Assembly: GCA_964584255.1 (NCBI GenBank)
Contig: CAZOZM010000025.1
Coordinates: 1 to 15,878 of the forward strand
Direction: 5' to 3'
Source: UBA3775 sp964584255
GTDB taxonomy: Bacteria; Bacillota; Clostridia; Lachnospirales; Lachnospiraceae
Length of the DNA: 15,878 bases
How positions within the stretch are numbered: position 1 is the stretch's first letter; every line of letters starts with the position of its first letter. Of this stretch, positions 1-5,584 are shown piece after piece. The position numbers and the translations under genes were made by a program. Below the pieces are notes generated by a model, which saw nothing but the letters and a program-made list of their open reading frames with translations, ran no database searches and was not told where the DNA came from.

Positions 1-900
1 ATTGCCGCCAAAGACTGCCTCACGGATACCGTGATCGGCAATATAATACTTCTCGTTGGAGGACAGTATCTGTTTGCCTTGCAAATCCTCACGCTTTACC
101 TGATAGAACAGGTATGCGTCGCAGCAGTATTTGATATAGTTCAGAATGGTTTCCGGGGCAACGGTGCGCTGCTCGTTTTTCAGAAACCTGGCAAGGGAGG
201 ATGCAGAGAAAGTGGTTCCCACATTGGCAATCACATAGGAAATAATGCGTTCCAGCAGATCCACATCCCGGATTTTGTTCCGTTTTACAATGTCCTTAAG
301 TTGGACGGAGTTGAACAGATCATGGAGATACAGCTTGGAGGGTGCATCCTCATAGCGGATGTTGGCAAGGTAGGGCATACCGCCGGACAGAAGATACTTC
401 TGGAAGGCTTTTTGCACCGGCTCGTTGGGCGCAATGGGGCGGTACAGTTCCAAAAACTCTGCAAAAGAGAAGGGATAGATGACAAACTCCACATAGCGAC
501 CACCCAGATAGGTGGACAATTCACCGGACAGCAGTTTGGCATTGGAGCCGGTGATGTAGATGTCGCAATCCAGCGTGACACGGAACGAGTTGATACACTT
601 CTCCCAGTCCTTGACCTCCTGAATTTCGTCGAAGAACAGATAGACTTTGCCTTCAATATTAGCAGCCCGTTTCGTGATCTCATCGTGCAGAGCCTTGGCG
701 GTTAGCAAATTGGCACAGTTCATATCCTCAAAATTGATGGAGATGAACTGCGCCGGACTGACACCGGATTCCACCAATTCCACCTTGATCAAGTCCAGCA
801 TAACGGACTTGCCGCAGCGGCGAATACCGGTCAGAATCTTGATCAGCTCTGTTCCGATAAAGGGACGGATGCGCTTCATATACAGTTCTCGTTTGATCAT
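1..900 (-). CDS. AAA_14/DUF4143-family ATP-binding protein (C-terminus beyond window)
   Basis: The reading frame is open from the ATG at 898-900 to the window edge, giving 300 codons. It encodes a P-loop ATPase of the AAA_14 plus DUF4143 architecture. Residues 25-32 (GIRRCGKS) are the Walker A motif, residues 86-92 (VYLFFDE) are Walker B, and ITGSNAKLL near 115-123 fits sensor 1. The stretch from about residue 195 onward (SVQLKDIVKRNKIRD and beyond) is the start of the DUF4143 C-terminal domain. Family members are usually about 380-430 residues, so roughly a quarter is missing here. The start is supported by AAGGAGG at 910-916 and a promoter at 933-961. These ATPases are widespread orphans whose cellular role is not established. 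The gene is visibly more GC-rich, with more CTG and CCG/CGG codons, than the AT-rich DNA next to it, which suggests transfer. The family call is firm; the function is unknown. Confidence 0.9.
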   Translation of the reverse strand, partial: MIKRELYMKRIRPFIGTELIKILTGIRRCGKSVMLDLIKVELVESGVSPAQFISINFEDMNCANLLTAKALHDEITKRAANIEGKVYLFFDEIQEVKDWEKCINSFRVTLDCDIYITGSNAKLLSGELSTYLGGRYVEFVIYPFSFAEFLELYRPIAPNEPVQKAFQKYLLSGGMPYLANIRYEDAPSKLYLHDLFNSVQLKDIVKRNKIRDVDLLERIISYVIANVGTTFSASSLARFLKNEQRTVAPETILNYIKYCCDAYLFYQVKREDLQGKQILSSNEKYYIADHGIREAVFGGN

Positions 901-932
901 AAGAATCAGCCTCCTTTTCTGTGACTGACCAT

Positions 933-961
933 AGAATACCATGTTTACATCTGATTTTCAA
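933..961 (-). promoter_or_regulatory. Predicted promoter of the DUF4143 ATPase gene
   Basis: On the minus strand TTGAAA (956-961) and TATTCT (933-938) are separated by 17 bp, a good sigma-A promoter. Transcription would start near 926, leaving a leader of about 26 nt that contains the ribosome binding site. Confidence 0.55.
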
Positions 962-979
962 TGGAGGGTTTACAAAATC

Positions 980-995
980 ATCAGTTATAACTGAT
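980..995. promoter_or_regulatory. 16-bp perfect palindrome upstream of the ATPase promoter
   Basis: ATCAGTTATAACTGAT is its own reverse complement. It lies 18 bp upstream of the predicted -35 box of the ATPase gene, where an operator or activator site could sit. No regulator gene is adjacent. Apart from this palindrome and the two promoters, the gene-free stretch 901-1256 shows nothing recognisable. Confidence 0.3.
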
Positions 996-1219
996 AAAAT
1001 CTAAATTTTGACAAGAAGTGACAGTTATGGTATTAAATCGCTATGCTGCTACATTATGGATAGCCAAGAGGCACACAAATTATGATTTATGGGACAGGTA
1101 ATAATGTAGAATGGAATCAGGATGGAAGAAAATATCTTCTGTTCTGGTTCTTTTTTTCTTTGTATCATCAGAAACGTAATACAATTTTTTGCACTCCCGG
1201 TTTTTTTTGTATAAAAGAC

Positions 1220-1247
1220 TTGAAAATTTATCAAATATTACTATAAT
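1220..1247 (+). promoter_or_regulatory. Predicted tRNA-Pro promoter
   Basis: TTGAAA (1220-1225) and TATAAT (1242-1247) are 16 bp apart, and the tRNA begins 10 nt after the -10 box. The spacing and strength are typical of a single tRNA gene with a very short 5' leader. Confidence 0.65.
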
Positions 1248-1256
1248 ATCTGTTAT

Positions 1257-1330
1257 CGGTGCGTGGCTCAGTTTGGTAGAGCGCTGCGTTCGGGACGCAG
1301 AGGTCGCAGGTTCGAATCCTGTCGCACCGA
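1257..1330 (+). tRNA. tRNA-Pro (anticodon CGG)
   Basis: This is a complete 74-nt cloverleaf. The acceptor stem CGGTGCG (1257-1263) pairs with CGCACCG (1323-1329), with discriminator A at 1330. The D arm is GCTCAGTTTGGTAGAGC. The anticodon stem CTGCG/CGCAG encloses TTCGGGA, giving anticodon CGG at 1291-1293, which reads CCG proline codons. The T arm contains GGTTCGAATCC. No CCA is encoded. A run of seven T residues starts at 1331, directly after the discriminator base, and probably ends transcription. Confidence 0.95.
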
Positions 1331-1335
1331 TTTTT

Positions 1336-1446
1336 TTATTTTGCTTCCATATTCTTTGGAAGGATAAGATTAAGCATTACCGCTGCCATGAATACTACTG
1401 CTGCACAGTTCTCTGCAAAAACAGACTGAATGATTCCAGGGGAATG
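1336..1446 (-). pseudogene. C-terminal remnant of a membrane permease, probably NCS2 (uracil/xanthine or purine) type
   Basis: A minus-strand frame too short to appear as an ordinary gene ends at a TAA at 1336-1338 and runs back about 35 codons. It contains VFAENCAAVVF followed by a hydrophobic helix and LNLILPKNME just before the stop. I recognise this as resembling the last transmembrane helix and tail of NCS2-family nucleobase permeases (several hundred residues long); this is recall, not a search result. Upstream, the frame is broken by stops near 1456 and 1478, so nothing else of the gene remains. It abuts and slightly overlaps the end of the truncated sigma factor in a different frame, so the two look joined by a deletion. 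The same segment could be the end of another permease family. Confidence 0.45.
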
Positions 1447-1760
1447 TATGTTTTAATAAACACAGAAAGCTCAGCGGCAATTTGTTCGATAACCGTTCCC
1501 ATATCGTTATTGAAATCAAAGGAGAGATTATGGAAGTCCATATCATAATCAGCATAAACTCTGCGAGCAATAGTCCATACAAAAGCATAAAAGTTTTCAA
1601 TACGTTCCTGTTTATGTATAGCAGATATTACCGCAAGAATAATATCCGAGCACAGATCTTCATCCTCAAAAGATGTATTGCACCTATGATAAGAAAAATG
1701 ATATATCTTATCAAGAAAGTCTTTGTCATCAGGTAATTTAAGCGTTTCGTTTGTTTTCAT
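1395..1760 (-). pseudogene. Truncated sigma-70-family RNA polymerase sigma factor (region 2 only)
   Basis: The 121-codon frame starts at ATG 1758-1760 behind GAAAGGTG. Residues 13-72 match sigma region 2: DFLDKIYHFSYHRCN, then DEDLCSDIILAVISAIHKQ, then ENFYAFVWTIARRVYADY, the core-binding and -10-recognition helices. From about residue 73 (position 1544 downward) the similarity fades. The DNA-binding region 4 expected in a protein of about 170 residues is absent. The last 15 or so codons read out of frame through the permease remnant at 1336-1446. I infer a gene cut by a deletion. A short expressed protein cannot be excluded, because the start and ribosome binding site are intact. Without region 4 it would not be a normal sigma factor. 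Confidence 0.6.
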
Positions 1761-1888
1761 CTTGCACCTTTCATCGTTTCAATCATGATTGTTACGCCTA
1801 TATAGTCGAAATAATCTGAGGTTGCTTAGGTGGTTTTATAATTATTTTAGAAATGCCGCCCCACTTTATCACACGACCTCTGACAAGC

Positions 1889-1926
1889 AAAAAGAGTCCT
1901 CCAAGAATTACCATAAAAGACTCTTT
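1889..1926 (-). terminator. Terminator of the DUF6709-like gene
   Basis: On the minus strand an 8-bp stem AAAGAGTC (1919-1926) / GACTCTTT (1891-1898) encloses a loop of about 20 nt and runs into TTTTT, 22 nt after the stop codon of the 1949-2485 gene. The loop is longer than usual, so strength is uncertain. The rest of the gap up to the truncated sigma factor start (1761-1888) shows nothing clear. Confidence 0.5.
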
Positions 1927-1948
1927 ACAAAGTACACGCTATTAAAAT

Positions 1949-2485
1949 CTATATGCTGTTTGCATCGACATGTTCAACGAGAGCCGGCAGATTATTTGCC
2001 ACCGCATCCAAAATCTGTTGTGTCCAGCCTACGAGAAGTCCCTTTCGCTGAGGCCCCACTATATTAATTATCTGCGAAAGCGCATCACTACAAGGCGTTT
2101 TTCTTGAAAAACCAACTGTATTTTTAGTGCCTAAGCCATGTGATTTTCCAAATCTGTCCACAAGCATGAGATTATGTATTTTCAAATACGGAATAAAATA
2201 CATCCTTTGGGTAAATGTACTGGAATACATCCAAATCATATTTCTGACCGGAATTACGCTAAATACTGCTGTATCCAGCACAAATAAATAATTTGGCGTT
2301 ACAAAACAATCCAAAACACGTACGGCACAAGAAGCCTCCTGATTCATAATCGCCAGCTCCTCATAAGTAAAGCTATTCCATGCCTGCTCTGACTTATCAT
2401 ATTTTTTCTTGTTAAAAGCAGACCTTTTTTCCTTCCCCAGCTGACTTTTCAAATTCGCAATATTTGGATAATTTCTAAAATCCAT
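1949..2485 (-). CDS. Hypothetical protein, DUF6709-like
   Basis: This is a 178-residue soluble protein with no signal peptide or clear membrane helix. The start at 2483-2485 is well supported by AAGGAGGG eight nucleotides upstream. The N-terminal 35 residues are Lys-rich (KKKYDKSEQ). The middle is a beta-rich domain: VLDCFVTPNYLFVLD, then FSVIPVRNMIWMYSS, then RMYFIPYLKIHNLMLVD. The rhythm 'xx-D-xFVTpNYLF ... IPxxxIxWmY' resembles the DUF6709 family, a group of uncharacterised Firmicute proteins that often carry N-terminal membrane helices, which this one lacks. The C-terminal part (GLLVGWTQQILDAVANN) fits the end of that domain. The gene stands alone with its own terminator, between a decayed region and pnuC. 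The function is unknown and the family match is from memory only. Confidence 0.6.
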   Translation of the reverse strand: MDFRNYPNIANLKSQLGKEKRSAFNKKKYDKSEQAWNSFTYEELAIMNQEASCAVRVLDCFVTPNYLFVLDTAVFSVIPVRNMIWMYSSTFTQRMYFIPYLKIHNLMLVDRFGKSHGLGTKNTVGFSRKTPCSDALSQIINIVGPQRKGLLVGWTQQILDAVANNLPALVEHVDANSI

Positions 2486-2510
2486 CCCAATCCCTCCTTA
2501 ACGTATCGTT

Positions 2511-2549
2511 ACACTACAGTGTTTTGTATACTTTACCATGTTTTTTTTG
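2511..2549 (-). promoter_or_regulatory. Possible promoter and inverted repeat before the DUF6709-like gene
   Basis: On the minus strand TTTTCA and TATACA are about 17 bp apart. Immediately downstream, overlapping the likely start site, is the inverted repeat ACACT-N2-AGTGT (2511-2522), a plausible repressor site. Both elements are weak matches. Confidence 0.25.
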
Positions 2550-2762
2550 AAAAGTCTACTATTATCCTGTTCAATATCATCTTCTTATTTATTTTGTATT
2601 CATTTTCATTTTTTGATTTTTCTAATTCCCTCCGCACTTTGTAAAAAATGCATTTATAAATACAATTATATCTGCCGACAGAGGAAGATGTTTGTGTTAA
2701 AATTGAAGTACAGAAAGCCGTATTTCGGCTTCAGGAAGAATAATCCGGGTACAGATGCTCAA
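2523..2762. other. AT-rich gene-free stretch with one small hairpin
   Basis: I see no credible gene on either strand between the small hypothetical gene and the pnuC promoter. A 6-bp hairpin AAGCCG-TATTT-CGGCTT lies at 2715-2731 with no T-run after it, so it is not a terminator. The reading frames that cross this stretch have low-complexity Phe/Ile/Tyr-rich products and no ribosome binding site. Confidence 0.5.
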
Positions 2763-2791
2763 TTGACAAATCATGAGTTCACGGATACAAT
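2763..2791 (+). promoter_or_regulatory. Strong predicted pnuC promoter
   Basis: A perfect TTGACA (2763-2768) and TACAAT (2786-2791) are separated by 17 bp. Transcription would start near 2798, about 100 nt before the pnuC start codon. The whole hairpin-terminator element therefore lies inside the pnuC transcript. Confidence 0.75.
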
Positions 2792-2797
2792 ACAAAT

Positions 2798-2900
2798 AAA
2801 AAATGACAACTGCCACCGGGTAGTGAAATGCAAAAGCATTCGTTTGCGCATCGTTAGGTCTTAGAAGATGCGCCGGCGAATGCTTTTTTTGGAGGTTTTT
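2798..2900 (+). promoter_or_regulatory. pnuC 5' leader: candidate riboswitch or attenuator
   Basis: The leader of about 100 nt between the predicted start and the pnuC ATG folds into three elements. Hairpin 1 (2809-2814 with 2819-2824) has 6 bp including one G-U pair and an ACCG tetraloop. A small hairpin AATGC-AAAA-GCATT (2827-2840) uses bases that also form the 5' side of the terminator, so the two are mutually exclusive. The third element is the long terminator at 2832-2890. GGAGG (2891-2895) follows the T-run at once. This is a classical expression platform for premature-termination control. pnuC genes in Firmicutes are known to be preceded by ligand-sensing RNAs (the pnuC motif, or NAD+-II riboswitch), but I could not match this sequence to that or any other class by eye. 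Confidence 0.55.
2832..2890 (+). terminator. Intrinsic terminator within the pnuC leader
   Basis: The outer stem AAAAGCATTCG (2832-2842) pairs with CGAATGCTTTT (2877-2887). After a 3x3 internal loop, GCGCATC (2846-2852) pairs with GATGCGC (2867-2873). A 14-nt loop tops the structure and seven T residues (2884-2890) follow. No plus-strand gene lies upstream, so this most likely controls pnuC rather than ending another unit. Confidence 0.8.
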
Positions 2901-3605
2901 ATGAAAATTATACAAGAAACAATTTGCAGTTTTTCAAAGAAAGAGCTTATGCTATGGGGAATGTCCGTCCTTTTTATTGTACTGTTATTCGTTTTTTTTG
3001 ATGGCAGAAACTATATGAGACTGGCAGCATCGGTGGTCGGTGTTACCTCATTGATTTTCAATGCGAAGGGAAATCCGGCAGGTCAGTTTCTGATGATAGT
3101 ATTCAGCATTCTTTACGGTATCATCTCCTTCTCCTTTTCATATTATGGAGAAATGATAACATATCTGGGAATGACAATGCCGATGGCAGCATTTTCACTT
3201 ATTTCATGGCTGAAAAATCCATATGAAGGCAATCGGTCAGAAGTAAAAGTGAACGTTATAAGCGAATTGGAGACAGTTCCTATGTGTGTCGCAGCGACCG
3301 GAATAACCATTCTTTTTTTTCTTGTTCTAAAGTACTTTGATACGGCAAATCTTGCTTTAAGTACGATTTCGGTAACAACAAGTTTTCTGGCTGTTTATCT
3401 GACCTTCAGAAGAAGTTCATACTTTGCACTTGCATATGCGGCTAACGATGTGGTTCTTATCATGCTGTGGGTGCTGGCAAGTCTGTCAGATATCCGCTAT
3501 ATATCTGTGGCAGTATGTTTTGTTGCATTCCTTATCAATGACATCTATGGTTTTATCAGCTGGCAGGAGATGAAGTCGAGACAGAGTGACGCACCGCATT
3601 TCTGA
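2901..3605 (+). CDS. pnuC: Nicotinamide riboside transporter PnuC
   Basis: This 234-residue membrane protein belongs to the PnuC family, facilitators for vitamin B precursors; canonical PnuC takes up nicotinamide riboside for NAD synthesis. About seven hydrophobic segments can be seen (roughly 18-33, 39-54, 61-80, 86-103, 127-145, 155-169 and 178-219). Family signatures include NAKGNPAGQF (54-63), YGIISFSFSYYGEMITYLGM (72-91), SLISWLKNPYEGN (99-111) and NDIYGFISWQ (213-222). The start at 2901 has GGAGG five nucleotides upstream. The in-frame ATG at 2868 lies inside the terminator stem and is rejected. Relatives with FMN or TPP riboswitches carry riboflavin or thiamine instead, and neither riboswitch is recognisable here, so nicotinamide riboside is the default guess. 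The 3' end overlaps the convergent ptsI by 50 bp. Confidence 0.9.
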   Translation: MKIIQETICSFSKKELMLWGMSVLFIVLLFVFFDGRNYMRLAASVVGVTSLIFNAKGNPAGQFLMIVFSILYGIISFSFSYYGEMITYLGMTMPMAAFSLISWLKNPYEGNRSEVKVNVISELETVPMCVAATGITILFFLVLKYFDTANLALSTISVTTSFLAVYLTFRRSSYFALAYAANDVVLIMLWVLASLSDIRYISVAVCFVAFLINDIYGFISWQEMKSRQSDAPHF

Positions 3606-5208
3606 TTGGAAGTACGGATCTTGGAGAAACTGAAAGCTCGTCAACGCCCATTTTTATGAAAGTTTCGGTTAAAGAGCAGTCAGCAGCGAGTTCACCGCAG
3701 ATACCGGCCCAGATACCGGCCTCATGAGCGGCATCAACCGTCATTTTTATCATTCGCAGTACGGCAGGATGTTTAGGATCATAGAATCTTTCGAGTCCAT
3801 GTATACTCTGTCTGTCGAGAGCAATTGTATACTGAGTTAAATCGTTTGTGCCAATGGAGAAGAAGCTGACCTCTCTTGCAAGTTCAGGTGCAATCATTAC
3901 GGCAGCGGGAGTCTCTATCATGACACCGAGTTCCACATTTTCATCAAAAGGAATACGCTCTTTTTTAAGCTCGTTCATGACTGCGCTGCAGAGACGTTTT
4001 GCTTCCTGAATTTCCCACAGACTTGAAACCATTGGAAACATTATCGCAAGCTTTCCGTATGCAGAAGCACGGTAGAGTGCTCTGAGCTGGGTTTTGAATA
4101 TTTCAGGCCGGGAAAGACATATTCTGAGGGCGCGCATACCTAAAGCAGGATTTTCTTCGTCAGCAAGACCGAAATAATCAATCTTTTTATCGGCTCCGAT
4201 GTCCACCGTTCGTATAATGACTCTGGAACCGTTCATTCTCTGTACCACATTTTTATAGGCCTCAAATTGTACATTTTCATCAGGAAAATCCTCTGCACCA
4301 AGGTAGAGAAACTCACTTCTGAAAAGTCCGATTCCACGGGCATCGTTTGCGATAACGGCATCAACGTCAGAAGGAGAGGTTATATTTGCATAAACCTTAA
4401 TCTTCTTGCCGTCAGCAGTTACGTCGGGCTGACCTTTAAGCTGCTCAAGCATTGCCCTGACAGCTTTTTCTTCACGCTGTTTTTTTCCGAGATATTCCCT
4501 TGTGGTATCGTCAGGGTCGATAACAACATATCCGACACTTCCGTCGATTATGACCTGTCTGTCCTCATAACACACATCAGTATCCACATCCGCATTGATT
4601 ATTGCAGGTATGCCGAGTGTTCTCGCCAATATTGCCGTATGGCTGTTCGCATTTCCACCGGTAAGGATAAAACCCAGTATCATGCTTTTTTCAAGTTGTA
4701 CCGTTTCGCTCGGAGTGAGATCGTCGGCAAGTATGATTACGGGTTTTTTCAGCGAATTATCGGACCCGGTACTGCCGTTTAAGATGGCGATTACACGGTT
4801 GGAAATGTCCATGACATCGACGCTTCTGGCCTTCATATAATCGTCATCCATTGCGTTAAACATTCCGGCAAACTCATTTCCGGTCATGGAAACGGCAGTT
4901 TCAGCATCATGACCCTCAACATTTATGAGTTCGGTGATTCTGTCAGTGTAATCTAAATCCTCAAGCATCAATCGATGAGTCTCAAAAAGTATGGCGGCTT
5001 CGTCACTGATTTCCGCCTTTGCCTTTGCAGCAAGTGCACCAAGCTGTTCGCCGGCCTTTGCAGAAGCATCCTGCCAACGTTTGATTTCGATTTCCGGGAT
5101 AACTGCCTCATCTGATTCTTTAATTGTAACTTCATTGCTGCGTTTATAGTAAAATATTGGGCCTTCTGCAATTCCTGCAGAAACTCCCGTCCCCTTGATT
5201 GCTATCAT
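3556..5208 (-). CDS. ptsI: PTS Enzyme I (phosphoenolpyruvate-protein phosphotransferase)
   Basis: The 550-residue soluble protein takes phosphate from PEP and passes it to HPr. The phosphohistidine loop GGNANSHTAILAR places the active His at 190. The C-terminal PEP-binding barrel shows Arg297 (GLFRSEF), Arg333 (IIRTVD), MIETPAAV with Glu432, GTNDLTQY with Asn455 and Asp456, and Cys504 in GICGELAAD. The length is close to the usual 570. The ATG at 5206-5208 follows a purine-rich GGCGGGG, and ptsH ends 25 nt upstream. It is the last gene of the sucrose operon and presumably feeds HPr and then ScrA. The final 15 or so residues are coded in DNA shared with the 3' end of pnuC. No terminator lies between the two genes. 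Whether this is the cell's only EI or a dedicated second copy cannot be told from the window. Confidence 0.96.
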   Translation of the reverse strand: MIAIKGTGVSAGIAEGPIFYYKRSNEVTIKESDEAVIPEIEIKRWQDASAKAGEQLGALAAKAKAEISDEAAILFETHRLMLEDLDYTDRITELINVEGHDAETAVSMTGNEFAGMFNAMDDDYMKARSVDVMDISNRVIAILNGSTGSDNSLKKPVIILADDLTPSETVQLEKSMILGFILTGGNANSHTAILARTLGIPAIINADVDTDVCYEDRQVIIDGSVGYVVIDPDDTTREYLGKKQREEKAVRAMLEQLKGQPDVTADGKKIKVYANITSPSDVDAVIANDARGIGLFRSEFLYLGAEDFPDENVQFEAYKNVVQRMNGSRVIIRTVDIGADKKIDYFGLADEENPALGMRALRICLSRPEIFKTQLRALYRASAYGKLAIMFPMVSSLWEIQEAKRLCSAVMNELKKERIPFDENVELGVMIETPAAVMIAPELAREVSFFSIGTNDLTQYTIALDRQSIHGLERFYDPKHPAVLRMIKMTVDAAHEAGIWAGICGELAADCSLTETFIKMGVDELSVSPRSVLPIRNAVRHSVSTSSPAS

Positions 5209-5233
5209 TGAACACCCCGCCTTTCACAAAAAA

Positions 5234-5494
5234 TTAGAAATTGTTGTCGGTAAGAAAAGCTTTTACAGCCTCGGCAGCTGTTTCTTCATCTTCACCTTCC
5301 GCAACAACGGTAATTGTGTCGCCACATTTGATACCGAGTCCCATCAGAGCCATAAGTCTTCTGGTATCAGCTTTCTTTTCGCCCTTCATAATTGTAATCG
5401 TGCTCTTAAAATCAGCAGCCTTCTTGGCAAGCATACCTGCCGGACGCGCATGAATACCAACGGAATCAGTAATTGTGTAAGTAAAATTTTTCAT
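5234..5494 (-). CDS. ptsH: HPr-family phosphocarrier protein lacking Ser46
   Basis: This 86-residue HPr relays phosphate from EI to EIIA. The active-site His15 lies in GIHARPAG at residues 13-20, exactly as in canonical HPr. The regulatory site differs. Aligned without gaps on Bacillus subtilis HPr, position 46 (normally Ser in KSIMGVMSLG) is Arg in TRRLMALMGLG. This protein therefore lacks the residue that HPr kinase phosphorylates for CcpA-dependent catabolite repression. Similar Ser46-less HPr proteins occur in clostridia, as I recall. The start is preceded by GAGG eight nucleotides upstream. It sits between scrK and ptsI, which supports a role in sucrose transport phosphorylation rather than global regulation. 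The identity is firm; the regulatory consequence is inferred. Confidence 0.95.
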   Translation of the reverse strand: MKNFTYTITDSVGIHARPAGMLAKKAADFKSTITIMKGEKKADTRRLMALMGLGIKCGDTITVVAEGEDEETAAEAVKAFLTDNNF

Positions 5495-5523
5495 TTCAGT
5501 AACCTCATTTCTGTATATTTTTC

Positions 5524-5540
5524 CCGAATTTCCAATTCGG
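5524..5540 (-). repeat. Intercistronic hairpin 1 between scrK and ptsH
   Basis: CCGAATT-TCC-AATTCGG forms a 7-bp stem with a 3-nt loop, about 30 nt upstream of the ptsH start. In the operon direction it is followed by GAAAAATATA, with no T-run, so it is not a standard terminator. Confidence 0.5.
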
Positions 5541-5557
5541 TTATGTTTAATTATTAT

Positions 5558-5580
5558 GGGCGGATTTCAAATAACCGCCC
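5558..5580 (-). repeat. Intercistronic hairpin 2 after scrK
   Basis: GGGCGG pairs with CCGCCC around an 11-nt loop, starting 4 nt after the scrK stop codon. The downstream sequence is ATAATAATTAAA, a poor T-tract. It may be a leaky terminator or a 3'-end stabiliser that separates the scr and pts parts of the message. Confidence 0.5.
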
Positions 5581-5584
5581 GGTT

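Noticed and set aside
31..705. 224-codon plus-strand frame at the window start
   Set aside because: It is antisense to the AAA_14/DUF4143 gene, whose Walker motifs are clear on the minus strand.
1257..1330. tRNA-Pro as an integration (att) site of a genomic island
   Set aside because: No direct repeat of the tRNA 3' end was seen elsewhere in the window, and no integrase gene is present.
2715..2731. Hairpin AAGCCG-TATTT-CGGCTT as a terminator
   Set aside because: No T-run follows in either direction, and it lies upstream of the pnuC promoter.
2538..2864. 108-codon plus-strand frame before pnuC
   Set aside because: Low-complexity Phe/Ser/Leu N-terminus, no ribosome binding site, and it runs through the promoter and leader of pnuC.
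2809..2880. ZTP riboswitch, suggested by CCACCGGG and CGCCGG
   Set aside because: The conserved first domain of the ZTP (pfl) RNA is absent and spacing does not fit. Short GC-rich strings alone are not evidence.
2868..2900. Upstream ATG (2868) as the pnuC start
   Set aside because: It lies inside the 3' strand of the terminator stem and has no ribosome binding site. ATG 2901 has GGAGG at the right distance and gives a normal PnuC N-terminus.
4267..4782. 171-codon plus-strand reading frame opposite ptsI
   Set aside because: It is antisense to conserved Enzyme I sequence and has no start signals.
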